Below, in pieces: positions 8,568 through 17,285 of a stretch of DNA of 64,000 nt. The notes below the pieces were generated by a model, which ran no database searches, was not told the origin of the DNA, and was given only the letters and a program-made list of their open reading frames with translations. The translations under genes were made by a program, and so were the position numbers. Every line of letters starts with the position of its first letter. Position 1 is the first letter of the stretch. The DNA comes from Porticoccus sp041581635 (GTDB lineage Bacteria; Pseudomonadota; Gammaproteobacteria; Pseudomonadales; Porticoccaceae): the NCBI GenBank assembly GCA_041581635.1, contig JBFICW010000002.1, positions 1 to 64,000 of the forward strand. Reading direction: 5' to 3'.

Positions 8568-10840
8568 TGAATTTTGGTACGACTGAACAGCCCTAAGACC
8601 TCGGGCTTCTTCAAGGCCATTTCCATGTGTGCCAAGATCGACTGAGCATCGGGCATCAACATAACTTCTTCCAACAGGGCCTCTGCTTCAGCCAAGCTAA
8701 CCTGGCGAAGAATTGCTTTCACTTTCAGCAAGTTCGTCGCACTCATGGATAAAACTCTGTATCCCAGCGCCATGAGAAGCACGGCACCGATAGGGTCGCC
8801 CGCCATTTCACCGCAAACACTCACCGGCGTATTTTCACCGCGAGCACCCTCAGAAATATGACATAGCGCCCGCAATAGACTGGGATGACAAGTCTGATAT
8901 AAATCTGCCACGCGGGGGTTATTCCGATCCACCGCCAAAAGGTATTGCGCCAAATCGTTAGTACCAACCGACAGGAAGTCTACCCGACGTGCTATTTCTC
9001 GGATCTGGAAGACGGCCGCAGGCACTTCGACCATAGCCCCCACATTGGGCATTTCAATTTGATATCCTTCTTCCTCTGTCAACTCATCGTAGACCTGATA
9101 AATCAGCTCCAGCGCACTCTCCAGTTCAGCCAGATTGGAGATCATGGGCAAAAGAATACTCAAGTTATTCAAGCCTTCACTGGCCCGCATCATGGCGCGT
9201 AATTGCACCAGAAAGATCTCCGGGTGATCCAGACAAATACGAATACCTCGCCAGCCAAGGAAGGGGTTCTCCTCCTCAATCGGGAAGTAAGGTAAATCTT
9301 TATCACCACCAATATCCAGCGTACGCATAGTGACAATACGTGGCGCAAACATTTCCAACTGCTCACGATAAGATTTTCGCTGCTCCTCCTCAGAGGGGAA
9401 TCTATCCAGCATTAAAAAAGGAATTTCGGTGCGATAGAGGCCAACACCTTCGGCACCCCGATCGAGAGACAACATAGCATCTAAGCGAAGTCCGGTGTTT
9501 ACCCAGAGGGCGACCTGATGGCCATCGGTCGTCACACAGGGCTCATCTGTTAACTTTTCGAGATCTGCCGCCAGCAATTTTTCTTCATAGATCTGCTGAA
9601 CATACGTCTCGAGTATCTCCTCTCGTGGAGCGACAATGACTTGGCCAATGTGACCATCGACAATAACCTCTTGAGCCTCCAGGCTGGCCCACGGCAAATC
9701 CACTACACCCATCACAGTGGGTATACCTATCGCCCTTCCCAAAATAGCCATATGCGAATTGCGAGAACCTTTAACCGAGACAATCGCTACGACCTTATCC
9801 AAAGGCACATCGGCAAACGAAGCCGCCGAAAGCTCTTCGCCGACCATCACCATTTTGTCCGGGTACGTTGTGCGCTTGGTTTCAGATTGCTGCAGGTAAG
9901 CTAACACCCTGCGCCCCAAGTCCTCTACATCAGAGGCCCGCTCCCGCAGATAAGCATCCTTCATGCTCTTAAACATTCCGACGTGCCGTAAAACCACCTG
10001 GGACCAGGCACTTTGAGCACAGATACCTTCTTCTATCAGGCTAACCACTTCGCCACCAAGGGCGTGATCGTCCAGCATTCGCACATAGACATCAAACAGT
10101 GCGCGCTCCTCATCGCTGAGCTTCCCCACCATACTCTCATCAAGGGCATGGATGTCCAGCTTGGTTTGCTCCATCGCCTGGCGGAATTGGCATAACTCCG
10201 ACTCTATATCTTCCACATATCGCAATGGGACGACATTTAAGTCTGCAGAGGGGGCGACCACTACAACTGAACCTATGGCCACACCTGGGGCGCTGGCTAC
10301 GCCTGGATACACCCGCTCACAAACACCCTTACGAGGATGTATCAGTCGATCCAATTCACCAGTAGCATCGGCGTGAGCAATAACCCCTGCCAGCTGAGCT
10401 GAAACAGTGACCAAAAATGACTCTTCACTTTCATCAAAACGACGTTTTTCCTGCTCCTGAACAACCAGAACACCTAAAACCTTTCGATGATGAATAATCG
10501 GGGCACCTAAAAAAGACCGAAAACGCTGCTCGCCAGTTTCGGGAATAAAAGCAAAGTTAGGGTGTGCTTCAGCCTCTTCAAGATTAATTGGTTCAGCCTT
10601 GACGGCCACCATACCCACTAAACCTTGTCGGTTGGAAAGATGAACCCGGCCAACAGCATCGGGGTTCAACCCATCGGTCGCCATCAGCACATAGTTATCA
10701 CCCTCTGGATTGTACAAGTACACTGAACACGCGCCCGTCTTCGTCACCTGCTTCACCAGATGCACGATCAGCTTCAGAACTTCTCCAAAGTCCTTGGCAG
10801 CATTGACCTCTTGAACAATGGTTCTCAATGATTCCAGCAT
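8564..10840 (-). CDS. ptsP: PtsP, phosphoenolpyruvate-protein phosphotransferase with GAF domain (EI-Ntr)
   Basis: PtsP is the first enzyme of the nitrogen-related PTS: it takes phosphate from PEP and passes it to NPr. In order the 758 residues show a GAF sensor domain (about 15-165), the EI N-terminal domain, the mobile domain with the phosphorylated histidine in GSRNSHMAILGRAIGIP (about 360), and the PEP-binding C-terminal barrel (LYRTEIPFLMLDRFPSEEEQ, EVPAAVF, VGTNDLAQYLLAVDRNN, VCGEMAGDP). Length matches Pseudomonas PtsP. It starts directly after the rppH stop, with AAAGG in the last rppH codons as its ribosome site, so the two are co-translated. Confidence 0.96.
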   Translation of the reverse strand: MLESLRTIVQEVNAAKDFGEVLKLIVHLVKQVTKTGACSVYLYNPEGDNYVLMATDGLNPDAVGRVHLSNRQGLVGMVAVKAEPINLEEAEAHPNFAFIPETGEQRFRSFLGAPIIHHRKVLGVLVVQEQEKRRFDESEESFLVTVSAQLAGVIAHADATGELDRLIHPRKGVCERVYPGVASAPGVAIGSVVVVAPSADLNVVPLRYVEDIESELCQFRQAMEQTKLDIHALDESMVGKLSDEERALFDVYVRMLDDHALGGEVVSLIEEGICAQSAWSQVVLRHVGMFKSMKDAYLRERASDVEDLGRRVLAYLQQSETKRTTYPDKMVMVGEELSAASFADVPLDKVVAIVSVKGSRNSHMAILGRAIGIPTVMGVVDLPWASLEAQEVIVDGHIGQVIVAPREEILETYVQQIYEEKLLAADLEKLTDEPCVTTDGHQVALWVNTGLRLDAMLSLDRGAEGVGLYRTEIPFLMLDRFPSEEEQRKSYREQLEMFAPRIVTMRTLDIGGDKDLPYFPIEEENPFLGWRGIRICLDHPEIFLVQLRAMMRASEGLNNLSILLPMISNLAELESALELIYQVYDELTEEEGYQIEMPNVGAMVEVPAAVFQIREIARRVDFLSVGTNDLAQYLLAVDRNNPRVADLYQTCHPSLLRALCHISEGARGENTPVSVCGEMAGDPIGAVLLMALGYRVLSMSATNLLKVKAILRQVSLAEAEALLEEVMLMPDAQSILAHMEMALKKPEVLGLFSRTKIH

Positions 10841-11329
10841 TTACCTTTGACGCTCCATTTCACACTGTAATGGTGACAACTCTTTTAATGCCCGACGATA
10901 CACCTCTCTTTTAAATTCAATCACCTGATTGATTGGATACCAATAGTTTACCCACTGCCACCCATCGAACTCTGGCTTATCGCAATGATTCAAACAAATT
11001 TTACTCTCATCCCCTACCAATTTTAGCAGAAACCATTTCTGCTTCTGACCAATGCATAGTGGCTTGGAGTTTCTTCTTTGCATAAGCTTTGGCAATCGGT
11101 AACGCAACCAGCCTCTCGTACAGCCTAACAGCTCGACATCGCCCGATTCTAATCCCACTTCTTCAAAAAGCTCACGATATAAAGCTTGCTCGGGCTTTTC
11201 ACGAGGGTTGATTCCACCTTGTGGAAACTGCCAGGCATCCTGCCCTATTCGCTTGGCCCAAAGTAATTTCCCGGTACCGTTAGAAATCACGATACCGACA
11301 TTGGGACGAAACCCCTCTCGATCAACCAC
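10841..11329 (-). CDS. rppH: RNA pyrophosphohydrolase RppH (NudH)
   Basis: RppH removes pyrophosphate from the 5' end of triphosphorylated mRNAs and so primes their decay. The Nudix box is intact (GGINPREKPEQALYRELFEEVG, shown here as GGI...REL...EEVG at about 38-60). FRPNVGIVI and the C-terminal KREVYRRALKELSP are typical. The frame is open to an ATG at 11392, but that start has no ribosome site and would add 21 unrelated residues. GTG 11329 is preceded by AAGGG at a 10-base spacing and gives the standard N-terminus (xDREGFRPNV) and 162 residues. It heads the rppH-ptsP pair. Confidence 0.95.
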   Translation of the reverse strand: MVDREGFRPNVGIVISNGTGKLLWAKRIGQDAWQFPQGGINPREKPEQALYRELFEEVGLESGDVELLGCTRGWLRYRLPKLMQRRNSKPLCIGQKQKWFLLKLVGDESKICLNHCDKPEFDGWQWVNYWYPINQVIEFKREVYRRALKELSPLQCEMERQR

Positions 11330-11505
11330 GCTACGAATACCCTTAAATACTGGGGCTCTATAAATTGAGCCCCTTACACCACCTCTAGACATAGAGGACT
11401 AATATTAATTACAACTCTAGAACTTACATCAAATACATAGTTGAGGACAGTCCTATCTCTCGTTAAGCTATGCCGCCTTTTCCAAAAACAACCAGTGAGC
11501 ACCCA

Positions 11506-12162
11506 ATGCCTCTTGCTATATTTGACTTAGACAACACCCTGATTGCAGGGGATAGCGATCATGGCTGGGGCGAGTTTTTAGTTGCCCAGAAGATTGTTGA
11601 TGAAATCTATTACAAGCGGATGAACGATCAATTTTACCAAGACTACCAGAATGGCAAACTCGACATGTCTGCCTACCTCGAGTTTTCACTGGCACCCCTA
11701 GGAGAAATTGAGCCCTCAGCGCTAGCTCAGCTACATGCTCAATTTATGGTAGATGTCATTGAACCCATGCTGCAATCAAAAGCTGACAAACTACTTCAAC
11801 AGCACCGCGATAAAGGCGACTTACTGATGGTCATCACCTCGACCAACCGCTTTGTCGTTGAGCCCATTTGTAAAAAACTCGGTATCGACCACCTGATAGC
11901 CACCGAGCTTGAACAGCGTAACAATCGATATACAGGAAAGGTTTCAGGCGTGCCCAGCTACAAAGAAGGCAAGGTCATACGTCTTAATAGTTGGCTAACT
12001 GAAACGGGCACAGATATGGCTGGCAGTAGTTTTTACAGTGACTCAATCAATGACCTACCCCTGCTAGAAATCGTAGATCACCCTGTAGCCGTTGATCCCT
12101 GCGACCAATTAATGGCTGTCGCCAAGGAAAGAGGCTGGCCAATCATCAGCCTGCACGATTAA
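11506..12162 (+). CDS. HAD-superfamily (subclass IB) phosphatase, SerB-like
   Basis: The 218-residue product starts MPLAIFDLDNTLIAGDSDH, the HAD motif I with nucleophile and general-acid aspartates (DLDNT). Motif II is in MVITSTNRFVVEPICKKLG and motif IV in FYSDSINDLPLLEIVDHP. Helical cap segments lie between them, as in HAD-IB hydrolases (histidinol-phosphate or phosphoserine phosphatase-like). A frame-consistent ATG at 11470 would add 12 residues with no family match, so 11506 is preferred. It is divergent from rppH with about 175 bases between the starts. The natural substrate is not predictable from the sequence. Confidence 0.85.
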   Translation: MPLAIFDLDNTLIAGDSDHGWGEFLVAQKIVDEIYYKRMNDQFYQDYQNGKLDMSAYLEFSLAPLGEIEPSALAQLHAQFMVDVIEPMLQSKADKLLQQHRDKGDLLMVITSTNRFVVEPICKKLGIDHLIATELEQRNNRYTGKVSGVPSYKEGKVIRLNSWLTETGTDMAGSSFYSDSINDLPLLEIVDHPVAVDPCDQLMAVAKERGWPIISLHD

Positions 12163-12205
12163 TCACTAGCCTTCCCTCCCCTGCAACACTAAGCAAAGAG
12201 CATGT

Positions 12206-12217
12206 GGTGGCGCCACC
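12206..12217. repeat. 12-bp perfect palindrome upstream of rsuA
   Basis: GGTGGCGCCACC is a perfect palindrome 45 bases before the rsuA start. The last half is partly re-used by GGCCACC at about 12226-12232, which allows a longer hairpin. There is no following T-run, so a terminator for the HAD gene is doubtful. An operator or processing site is possible. Confidence 0.4.
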
Positions 12218-12261
12218 GTTGATAAGGCCACCCGGATCCATCAAACTAACCCAATCAAACT

Positions 12262-12972
12262 ATGGGATTGAACAACTTGCGGCTGGACAAGTACATCAGC
12301 AACGCCTCTGACTATTCTCGCACCCAGGTCAAAAAGTTGATCAAGGAAGGCTTGGTTACAGTGGATGGTAAAATGATTTCCAACCCTGCCACACCTATCA
12401 GTGAATCAGCGGTCGTTCGCCTTGAGAGTGTGGCCATTGCCATGCCCGGAGCTCGCTATTTCATGCTAAACAAACCCAGCGGTGTCGTTTCTGCCACAAA
12501 AGATAGTGACCACCCAACAGCCATAGACCTGATCGATGAGCCTCGTCCAGAACAATTACAAATTGCTGGCCGGCTGGATATCGACGCCACCGGACTTCTG
12601 CTAATCACTGATGACGGCCAGTGGAATCACCAGATTACCTCACCGCGAAGCGACTGTAGAAAAACCTATAAAGTGGGACTGTCGGAGCCTCTGGATCCTG
12701 TTTTAATCAAGAAATTTCATGAAGGCATTTGGCTGGAGGGTGAAAAACGCCGCTGCTTGCCTGCCAACCTTGAGATACTCAGCGACCACACCGCGATGCT
12801 GACTATCAGCGAAGGTAAATATCACCAGGTGAAACGAATGTTTACTGCCGTAGGCAACCATGTACATAGTCTACAGCGGCTAACCATTGGCGACATTGCA
12901 CTGGATCCGGGCTTGGCTCCAGGCAGCTATCGCGCCCTGACACGATCTGAAATTGAGGGAATCCGACATTGA
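12262..12972 (+). CDS. rsuA: 16S rRNA pseudouridine(516) synthase
   Basis: RsuA isomerises U516 of 16S rRNA. The 236-residue protein has an N-terminal S4 RNA-binding domain (LRLDKYISNASDYSRTQVKK, about 6-50) and a pseudouridine-synthase domain. The catalytic aspartate is in GRLDIDATGLLLITDDGQW (about 112-130), followed by EGKYHQVKRMFTAVGNHV. RluE and RluF are related, but length and motif spacing favour RsuA. It is followed, with overlap, by an rRNA methyltransferase, making a two-gene 16S rRNA modification unit. Confidence 0.92.
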   Translation: MGLNNLRLDKYISNASDYSRTQVKKLIKEGLVTVDGKMISNPATPISESAVVRLESVAIAMPGARYFMLNKPSGVVSATKDSDHPTAIDLIDEPRPEQLQIAGRLDIDATGLLLITDDGQWNHQITSPRSDCRKTYKVGLSEPLDPVLIKKFHEGIWLEGEKRRCLPANLEILSDHTAMLTISEGKYHQVKRMFTAVGNHVHSLQRLTIGDIALDPGLAPGSYRALTRSEIEGIRH

Positions 12973-14027
12973 GTGAAGCCAATCATACGGTGGACCCCTC
13001 TTTTCAGCTTCTGGTACAACAACTTCACCAGGCAGAGGGCCCTCAACTATTAGTGGCTGATGAAAATTTACGCGCGGCACCACTAAACCAACTACCCACC
13101 GAGACAACAAGCCTGATCACCAACCGCTACGATCTCTACCTTCAAGCGAAATTATTAGGCTTTAACTGTTACTACAACGATTTTGATTTTTCCTCGTTTC
13201 CGGACCACAGTTTTAAGCAAGTACTCTACCGTGTCTCCAAAGAAAAGCCGGTGACCCACCATATCATTAACGATACTCGGCGCCTCATTCCCAATGGCGG
13301 CACCTTGATACTATCGGGCGCCAAGACAGATGGCATAAAAACCTATACAGAGAAGGCCGCCAATTACTTTGGTAGCCGCGCCACGGCAAAGAAGCACGGC
13401 AATAGTTATTGCGCGACAATCCCGCTCCTGTCATCCGTAGAGTCAGCTCTCGACGACAAGTGCTATTCGCAACTGAGACCCTGCATTTCATTAGATCATG
13501 TACAGCTTCATAGCAAACCCGGATTATTCGGCTGGAACAAGATCGACCAAGGTAGTGCATTTCTGGCAGAGCATTTGAGTGATTTTTTTAAGTGCTTCGA
13601 TGAGGACCCCGAACACCTTCTTGACCTTGGTTGTGGTTATGGCTATCTCTCTGTCATGGCCCACCGGCACACCAAAGCATCCATTACCGCCACTGATAAC
13701 AACGCTGCGGCCATAACGGCATGCTCAAAGAACTTCTCTTTAGTGGGAATTAAGGGAGAAACCATCGCGGCCGATTGCGCAGAGGGGATTGATCAAGAAT
13801 TTGATGCCATTATCTGCAACCCGCCCTTTCATCAGGGGTTCAGCACCGACAGAAGTCTTACACAGCGTTTCGTCGATAGCTGCCATCGACACTTAAGGGC
13901 GGGCAGCATGGCTCTGTTTGTCATCAACCGGTTTGTGCCTCTGGAAAGCTGTGCTGAAAATCTGTTTCAGATTAGTCCTTTTGGTGAGAACAAGAGCTTT
14001 AAATTAGTCCTTCTGAAAAAGCCCTAG
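12969..14027 (+). CDS. rsmC: 16S rRNA guanine-N2 methyltransferase, RsmC-like
   Basis: This 352-residue class I SAM methyltransferase has the two-domain layout of RsmC/RlmG. A degenerate N-terminal methyltransferase-like half (about 1-170) precedes a catalytic half with the SAM loop LLDLGCGYGYLSVMA (about 217-231) and the base-flipping motif DAIICNPPFHQG (about 277-288). RsmC makes m2G1207 in 16S rRNA; RlmG modifies 23S rRNA and cannot be fully excluded. The start is TTG 12969, overlapping the rsuA stop (TTGA). GAGGGA lies 8 bases upstream inside rsuA, a clear coupled start. Confidence 0.85.
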   Translation: MSEANHTVDPSFQLLVQQLHQAEGPQLLVADENLRAAPLNQLPTETTSLITNRYDLYLQAKLLGFNCYYNDFDFSSFPDHSFKQVLYRVSKEKPVTHHIINDTRRLIPNGGTLILSGAKTDGIKTYTEKAANYFGSRATAKKHGNSYCATIPLLSSVESALDDKCYSQLRPCISLDHVQLHSKPGLFGWNKIDQGSAFLAEHLSDFFKCFDEDPEHLLDLGCGYGYLSVMAHRHTKASITATDNNAAAITACSKNFSLVGIKGETIAADCAEGIDQEFDAIICNPPFHQGFSTDRSLTQRFVDSCHRHLRAGSMALFVINRFVPLESCAENLFQISPFGENKSFKLVLLKKP

Positions 14028-14057
14028 GAATTACCCCTAATACAACCAACCAGCCCC

Positions 14058-14450
14058 CTAGAGCGTCGCGGTTGAATTTTCAGTGAGGTTCTGACCAAAC
14101 GCCAGGATCAGTTGTTCCAAGTTAAGGCACGCATCTGATGATATATCAATAATCCGACACCCAGCCCAAAATCTACCCTCTTGAGCCATAGACCTTGTCC
14201 ACAGGCATTCAAGCCCCAACTCTAGTTCAGCAAAATCCACCCCGGCCTGATCACTAGCGACTCCAGCAGGCTGTAGTTTGACCTGATAAAGATGCTCAGG
14301 CTGCAACTGTTCTGCACCCATCAACATCAAACCTTCAAGGTGGACATCCACCAGTATGCCCAGAGACACACCAGTGAGTTGGTTAATAACTTCTATCTGA
14401 GCGCCCAGCTGATATCTAGACAGACTGCGTCGATCGGCATCAGTGGGCAT
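14058..14450 (-). CDS. PilZ-domain protein (probable c-di-GMP binder)
   Basis: The 130-residue protein is essentially one PilZ domain. The RxxxR c-di-GMP arm is visible at DRRSLSRYQLG (residues 6-16). The second motif, normally D/NxSxxG, reads DVHLEG at about 35-40, so the serine is replaced by histidine and binding should be tested. Its start overlaps the end of the DUF1631 gene by 11 bases, which points to co-expression and a shared role. The window also contains two c-di-GMP turnover proteins. Confidence 0.85.
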   Translation of the reverse strand: MPTDADRRSLSRYQLGAQIEVINQLTGVSLGILVDVHLEGLMLMGAEQLQPEHLYQVKLQPAGVASDQAGVDFAELELGLECLWTRSMAQEGRFWAGCRIIDISSDACLNLEQLILAFGQNLTENSTATL

Positions 14451-16737
14451 ACTGTCCTCCCCGAGATTGATTCTGGGGCTGGGATTGAGCTTGCACCTGC
14501 TCGTTCAATTCGCTAAAGATTGTATCCATGGTTCTCTCTACCAAGGGCTTCGTACCGCCAACAATCATTCGTAACTCACCGGAAATGATCTTCTGGGCAA
14601 GCTCTTCACCGGTACGCATTCCCGAGCGCTTACCGCTTTGATCCACAAACAGAAAATGTAACGTCTCGGAATTAAACCAAGCCACTTTTTCTCGCTTGCC
14701 ATCTCGGTGCTCAAACCAGGTGCCAAACTCTATTAACCGCAGCTTTTCAAGAACCTCCTGTTCCTTTTCACTCATTCGCGACAGGTCTACTTTTTCACCC
14801 GCTCGCATTTCAGCCATGTGAACCAGCTTGTCTCGAATAGCCACTGGCGCAGCTTCGGGTTGCAGATTTTTCTCGCGCAACTGGTAGATACGGTCAATCG
14901 AGCGTTTTAACTTCAACGCCTTGCCGGTTTCATAGCCAATCATGTCAAAACCTTGCTGAATGATCGATTCCATCCAGGGGTAGTGCTGCCGCCAACGCAA
15001 CCACTCATCCTCTGAGCCGCTCAGCTCCAACCCCCACAACATATCGTCAACCAGCTCCAATGCATGCTTCCAGGAATCTGAGCTATCGCCATAGCGCAGC
15101 AGTACAAAGGACATATGGTCAGACCAGGGCTGCAACAAGAATAGCAGGATGGCGGAGGGAATATCCCTGTTGGCAATGCGCTGATGGATTTCTTTGTTAA
15201 CTCGCCGCTTGACCCCGCACAACTTATCTTCACCACGGGCTTTTTCAGTGGCCCGCCGCTCCAGTAACTGAATCCGCAACTCCACCTTCTGCACAAAGCT
15301 GCTAAACGTCACTAACAATCCAGCAAACAGCTTGGAATTAACCTCGTCCTCATCCAATATCGTTCGCACGGTCTGACGAATCTGCTCCAACATATCGAAC
15401 TGACAGGAGCCATCGTTTTCCACCCAACGAGAACCGGCTTCGGCAAGTGCATTCAATAACAGTCGCGATGGATGCTCCTGCTGCCTAAAAAAATCTGCCT
15501 CAGAAAAAGCCAGCTTGAGAAATGGCGTATGCAAATAACTCAAAAGTGCTTTTATGCAATCAGGTAGCTGCTCGTCATTCAACACATACTCGAACAACAT
15601 CCCCACCAAATCGATAGTACGCACATCATCGCCACTGAGAGGCGGAGCTTCTTCCGAATCTGTAATTTCTTGCAGCTGGCTGACCAGGCGACGACGCGCC
15701 TTGGCAATATCCAGTGGTTTGATTTCCTGAGACGCAGAAAGGATCTCTGCCGCCAGCACTTGGTCAAGCTGCTGAAGCTGCACTGCCGCCTCAACTAATT
15801 GATGTCCGGCATACTGAAGTGGTTGACCCGGTCTAGCAACCTCCTCTGGCGGAGCATTGGCCACCAATCGCTGATGCAAGAACGTGATACTGTCGACCAG
15901 TTGATGCTGATATTCAGATGGCGGTAGCTCTTGGGCGGGCAATGAAAGCGGTTGAGTCATTACAGGCATCGACAGCATCGATGAATCCTGACCAGGCTGG
16001 GCCTGGGCCGGCGAACGCTTACGAGGTTCTGCGCCAGTGAAACGCGCTGAATCAGAGGACTTGGATTTTTCCACCTGATAATTCAAGTTCGGCAGAACGC
16101 CCAACGTCTTCAGCACTTCATTTGCTTTTCCGTAAACAACACCCAACTGAGAAATGAATTGGCGATCAAATAGCTTACAGACCAGCAATCTGGCCAATAA
16201 TGGCACCTCAACAGCGGTGAGGGCTCGTTTGATAGCGCTACAGAAACGTCCTGGTGCCAGCGGCAACTGATTTTCAGGGATTGGCTTTCCCCCATGGAGC
16301 AGCGACATACGCTGACCCAGAGCCCATAAAGACTCTAGATAGTCTGCCTCTGCCCGCTTGCGAATCGCAATCAGGGCAATATTTTCCTCGAGTGCATCGT
16401 GATCCAGCAAGGCTAGCCCGCCTTCAGAGTCACCCTCGATATCGTCTACCGAACTAAAATCTTTCAAGGCAAACTGATCAAAATAGCGATTAATTTCCTT
16501 CAGAAAAATACGCAAAATTTCGTTGTGTTTGGCTTTAATCAGGGAGCGGGCAAGAAGAAACTCAAAATTCTTCTTATCGTCATTGGGTTTTTGGGAGTAG
16601 TCCAGAAGCCGGTCATTAACATCTTGAAGAAAAGCATTAAACATGGTGCCAGACATATCAAGCACAACTTCACGGACAGAGGCTACTCCCCTGCCCGTCA
16701 ACTCTTGCCAGTTTTTAGTCAGTCCGCCGCTGCTCAT
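14440..16737 (-). CDS. DUF1631 domain-containing protein
   Basis: This large predicted cytoplasmic protein (765 residues) is rich in acidic and amphipathic helices and has no signal peptide or membrane span. It matches the DUF1631 family of gammaproteobacteria, with typical pieces such as MFNAFLQDVNDRLLDYSQ near the N-terminus, DLVGMLFEYVLNDEQLP in the middle, and EFGTWFEHRDGKREKVAWFN near 670. The family has no established biochemical activity. It overlaps the PilZ gene, so a c-di-GMP-linked function is a reasonable inference, not shown by the sequence. Confidence 0.82.
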   Translation of the reverse strand: MSSGGLTKNWQELTGRGVASVREVVLDMSGTMFNAFLQDVNDRLLDYSQKPNDDKKNFEFLLARSLIKAKHNEILRIFLKEINRYFDQFALKDFSSVDDIEGDSEGGLALLDHDALEENIALIAIRKRAEADYLESLWALGQRMSLLHGGKPIPENQLPLAPGRFCSAIKRALTAVEVPLLARLLVCKLFDRQFISQLGVVYGKANEVLKTLGVLPNLNYQVEKSKSSDSARFTGAEPRKRSPAQAQPGQDSSMLSMPVMTQPLSLPAQELPPSEYQHQLVDSITFLHQRLVANAPPEEVARPGQPLQYAGHQLVEAAVQLQQLDQVLAAEILSASQEIKPLDIAKARRRLVSQLQEITDSEEAPPLSGDDVRTIDLVGMLFEYVLNDEQLPDCIKALLSYLHTPFLKLAFSEADFFRQQEHPSRLLLNALAEAGSRWVENDGSCQFDMLEQIRQTVRTILDEDEVNSKLFAGLLVTFSSFVQKVELRIQLLERRATEKARGEDKLCGVKRRVNKEIHQRIANRDIPSAILLFLLQPWSDHMSFVLLRYGDSSDSWKHALELVDDMLWGLELSGSEDEWLRWRQHYPWMESIIQQGFDMIGYETGKALKLKRSIDRIYQLREKNLQPEAAPVAIRDKLVHMAEMRAGEKVDLSRMSEKEQEVLEKLRLIEFGTWFEHRDGKREKVAWFNSETLHFLFVDQSGKRSGMRTGEELAQKIISGELRMIVGGTKPLVERTMDTIFSELNEQVQAQSQPQNQSRGGQYAH

Positions 16738-16833
16738 TTATTTACACGTGGAGCCCCTGCTCACTAAATTTGACATACTGTTCTGAAATCGATTGAAACA
16801 CAATCCTACTGTTTTTTAACCTAAAACCCACAC

Positions 16834-17283
16834 TTATTTTGTAGAGATAATTTGGCTTAACAGCTGCTGCAGGTCCCTTTTAACTCCAGCATTGCCCGAG
16901 GCGAGCGGAAGCCCCTGTCGAGCAAGCTGTTCTGCCAATTGCAACTGGGCCATGGCAAAGTAATTAGATGCCATAATCAAATAGATTTCTGGTTCAGCAT
17001 GGTTGATCCGCAATGCCCGCTCTACCACGGCATTAGACCGGTCATACTCGCCCAGCCGATTATAATGCCAGGCATCCGCCAGCAGGCTGTCCACCGCACC
17101 GCCTGAAGCCCTTTCTGTAGCAGGACTGCTCGGGACAATAATGTCACCCCGGGGCTGAGATTCTGACGGGGGAATAGATGGCGGTTGAGACTGCGGCCCA
17201 GATGAAGCCCCACCCACCGGCACCATTATCGGCGCACAACCTGCCATTGCCACCAACACTAGTAGGGCCAATACGTATTTCAT
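16834..17283 (-). CDS. TPR-containing lipoprotein
   Basis: The 149-residue product starts MKYVLALLVLVAMAGCAP, a lipoprotein signal peptide with lipobox VAMAGC (acylated Cys about 16). A proline/serine/glutamine-rich linker (about 25-60) and one or two TPR motifs follow (WHYNRLGEYDRSNAVVERAL, IYLIMASNYFAMAQLQLAEQ). ATG 17283 lies 2 bases after the PBP1b stop and is preceded by GGGATGG; starts further upstream would precede the signal sequence. Placement behind the PBP1b gene suggests an envelope or peptidoglycan role. In E. coli, LpoB is the outer-membrane activator of PBP1b, but this protein is not recognisably LpoB. Confidence 0.85.
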   Translation of the reverse strand: MKYVLALLVLVAMAGCAPIMVPVGGASSGPQSQPPSIPPSESQPRGDIIVPSSPATERASGGAVDSLLADAWHYNRLGEYDRSNAVVERALRINHAEPEIYLIMASNYFAMAQLQLAEQLARQGLPLASGNAGVKRDLQQLLSQIISTK

Positions 17284-17285
17284 GA

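Noticed and set aside
14440..16737. Several short frames on the opposite strand and in other frames within DUF1631
   Set aside because: They lack ribosome sites and family motifs and are overlain by one long coding frame with consistent composition.
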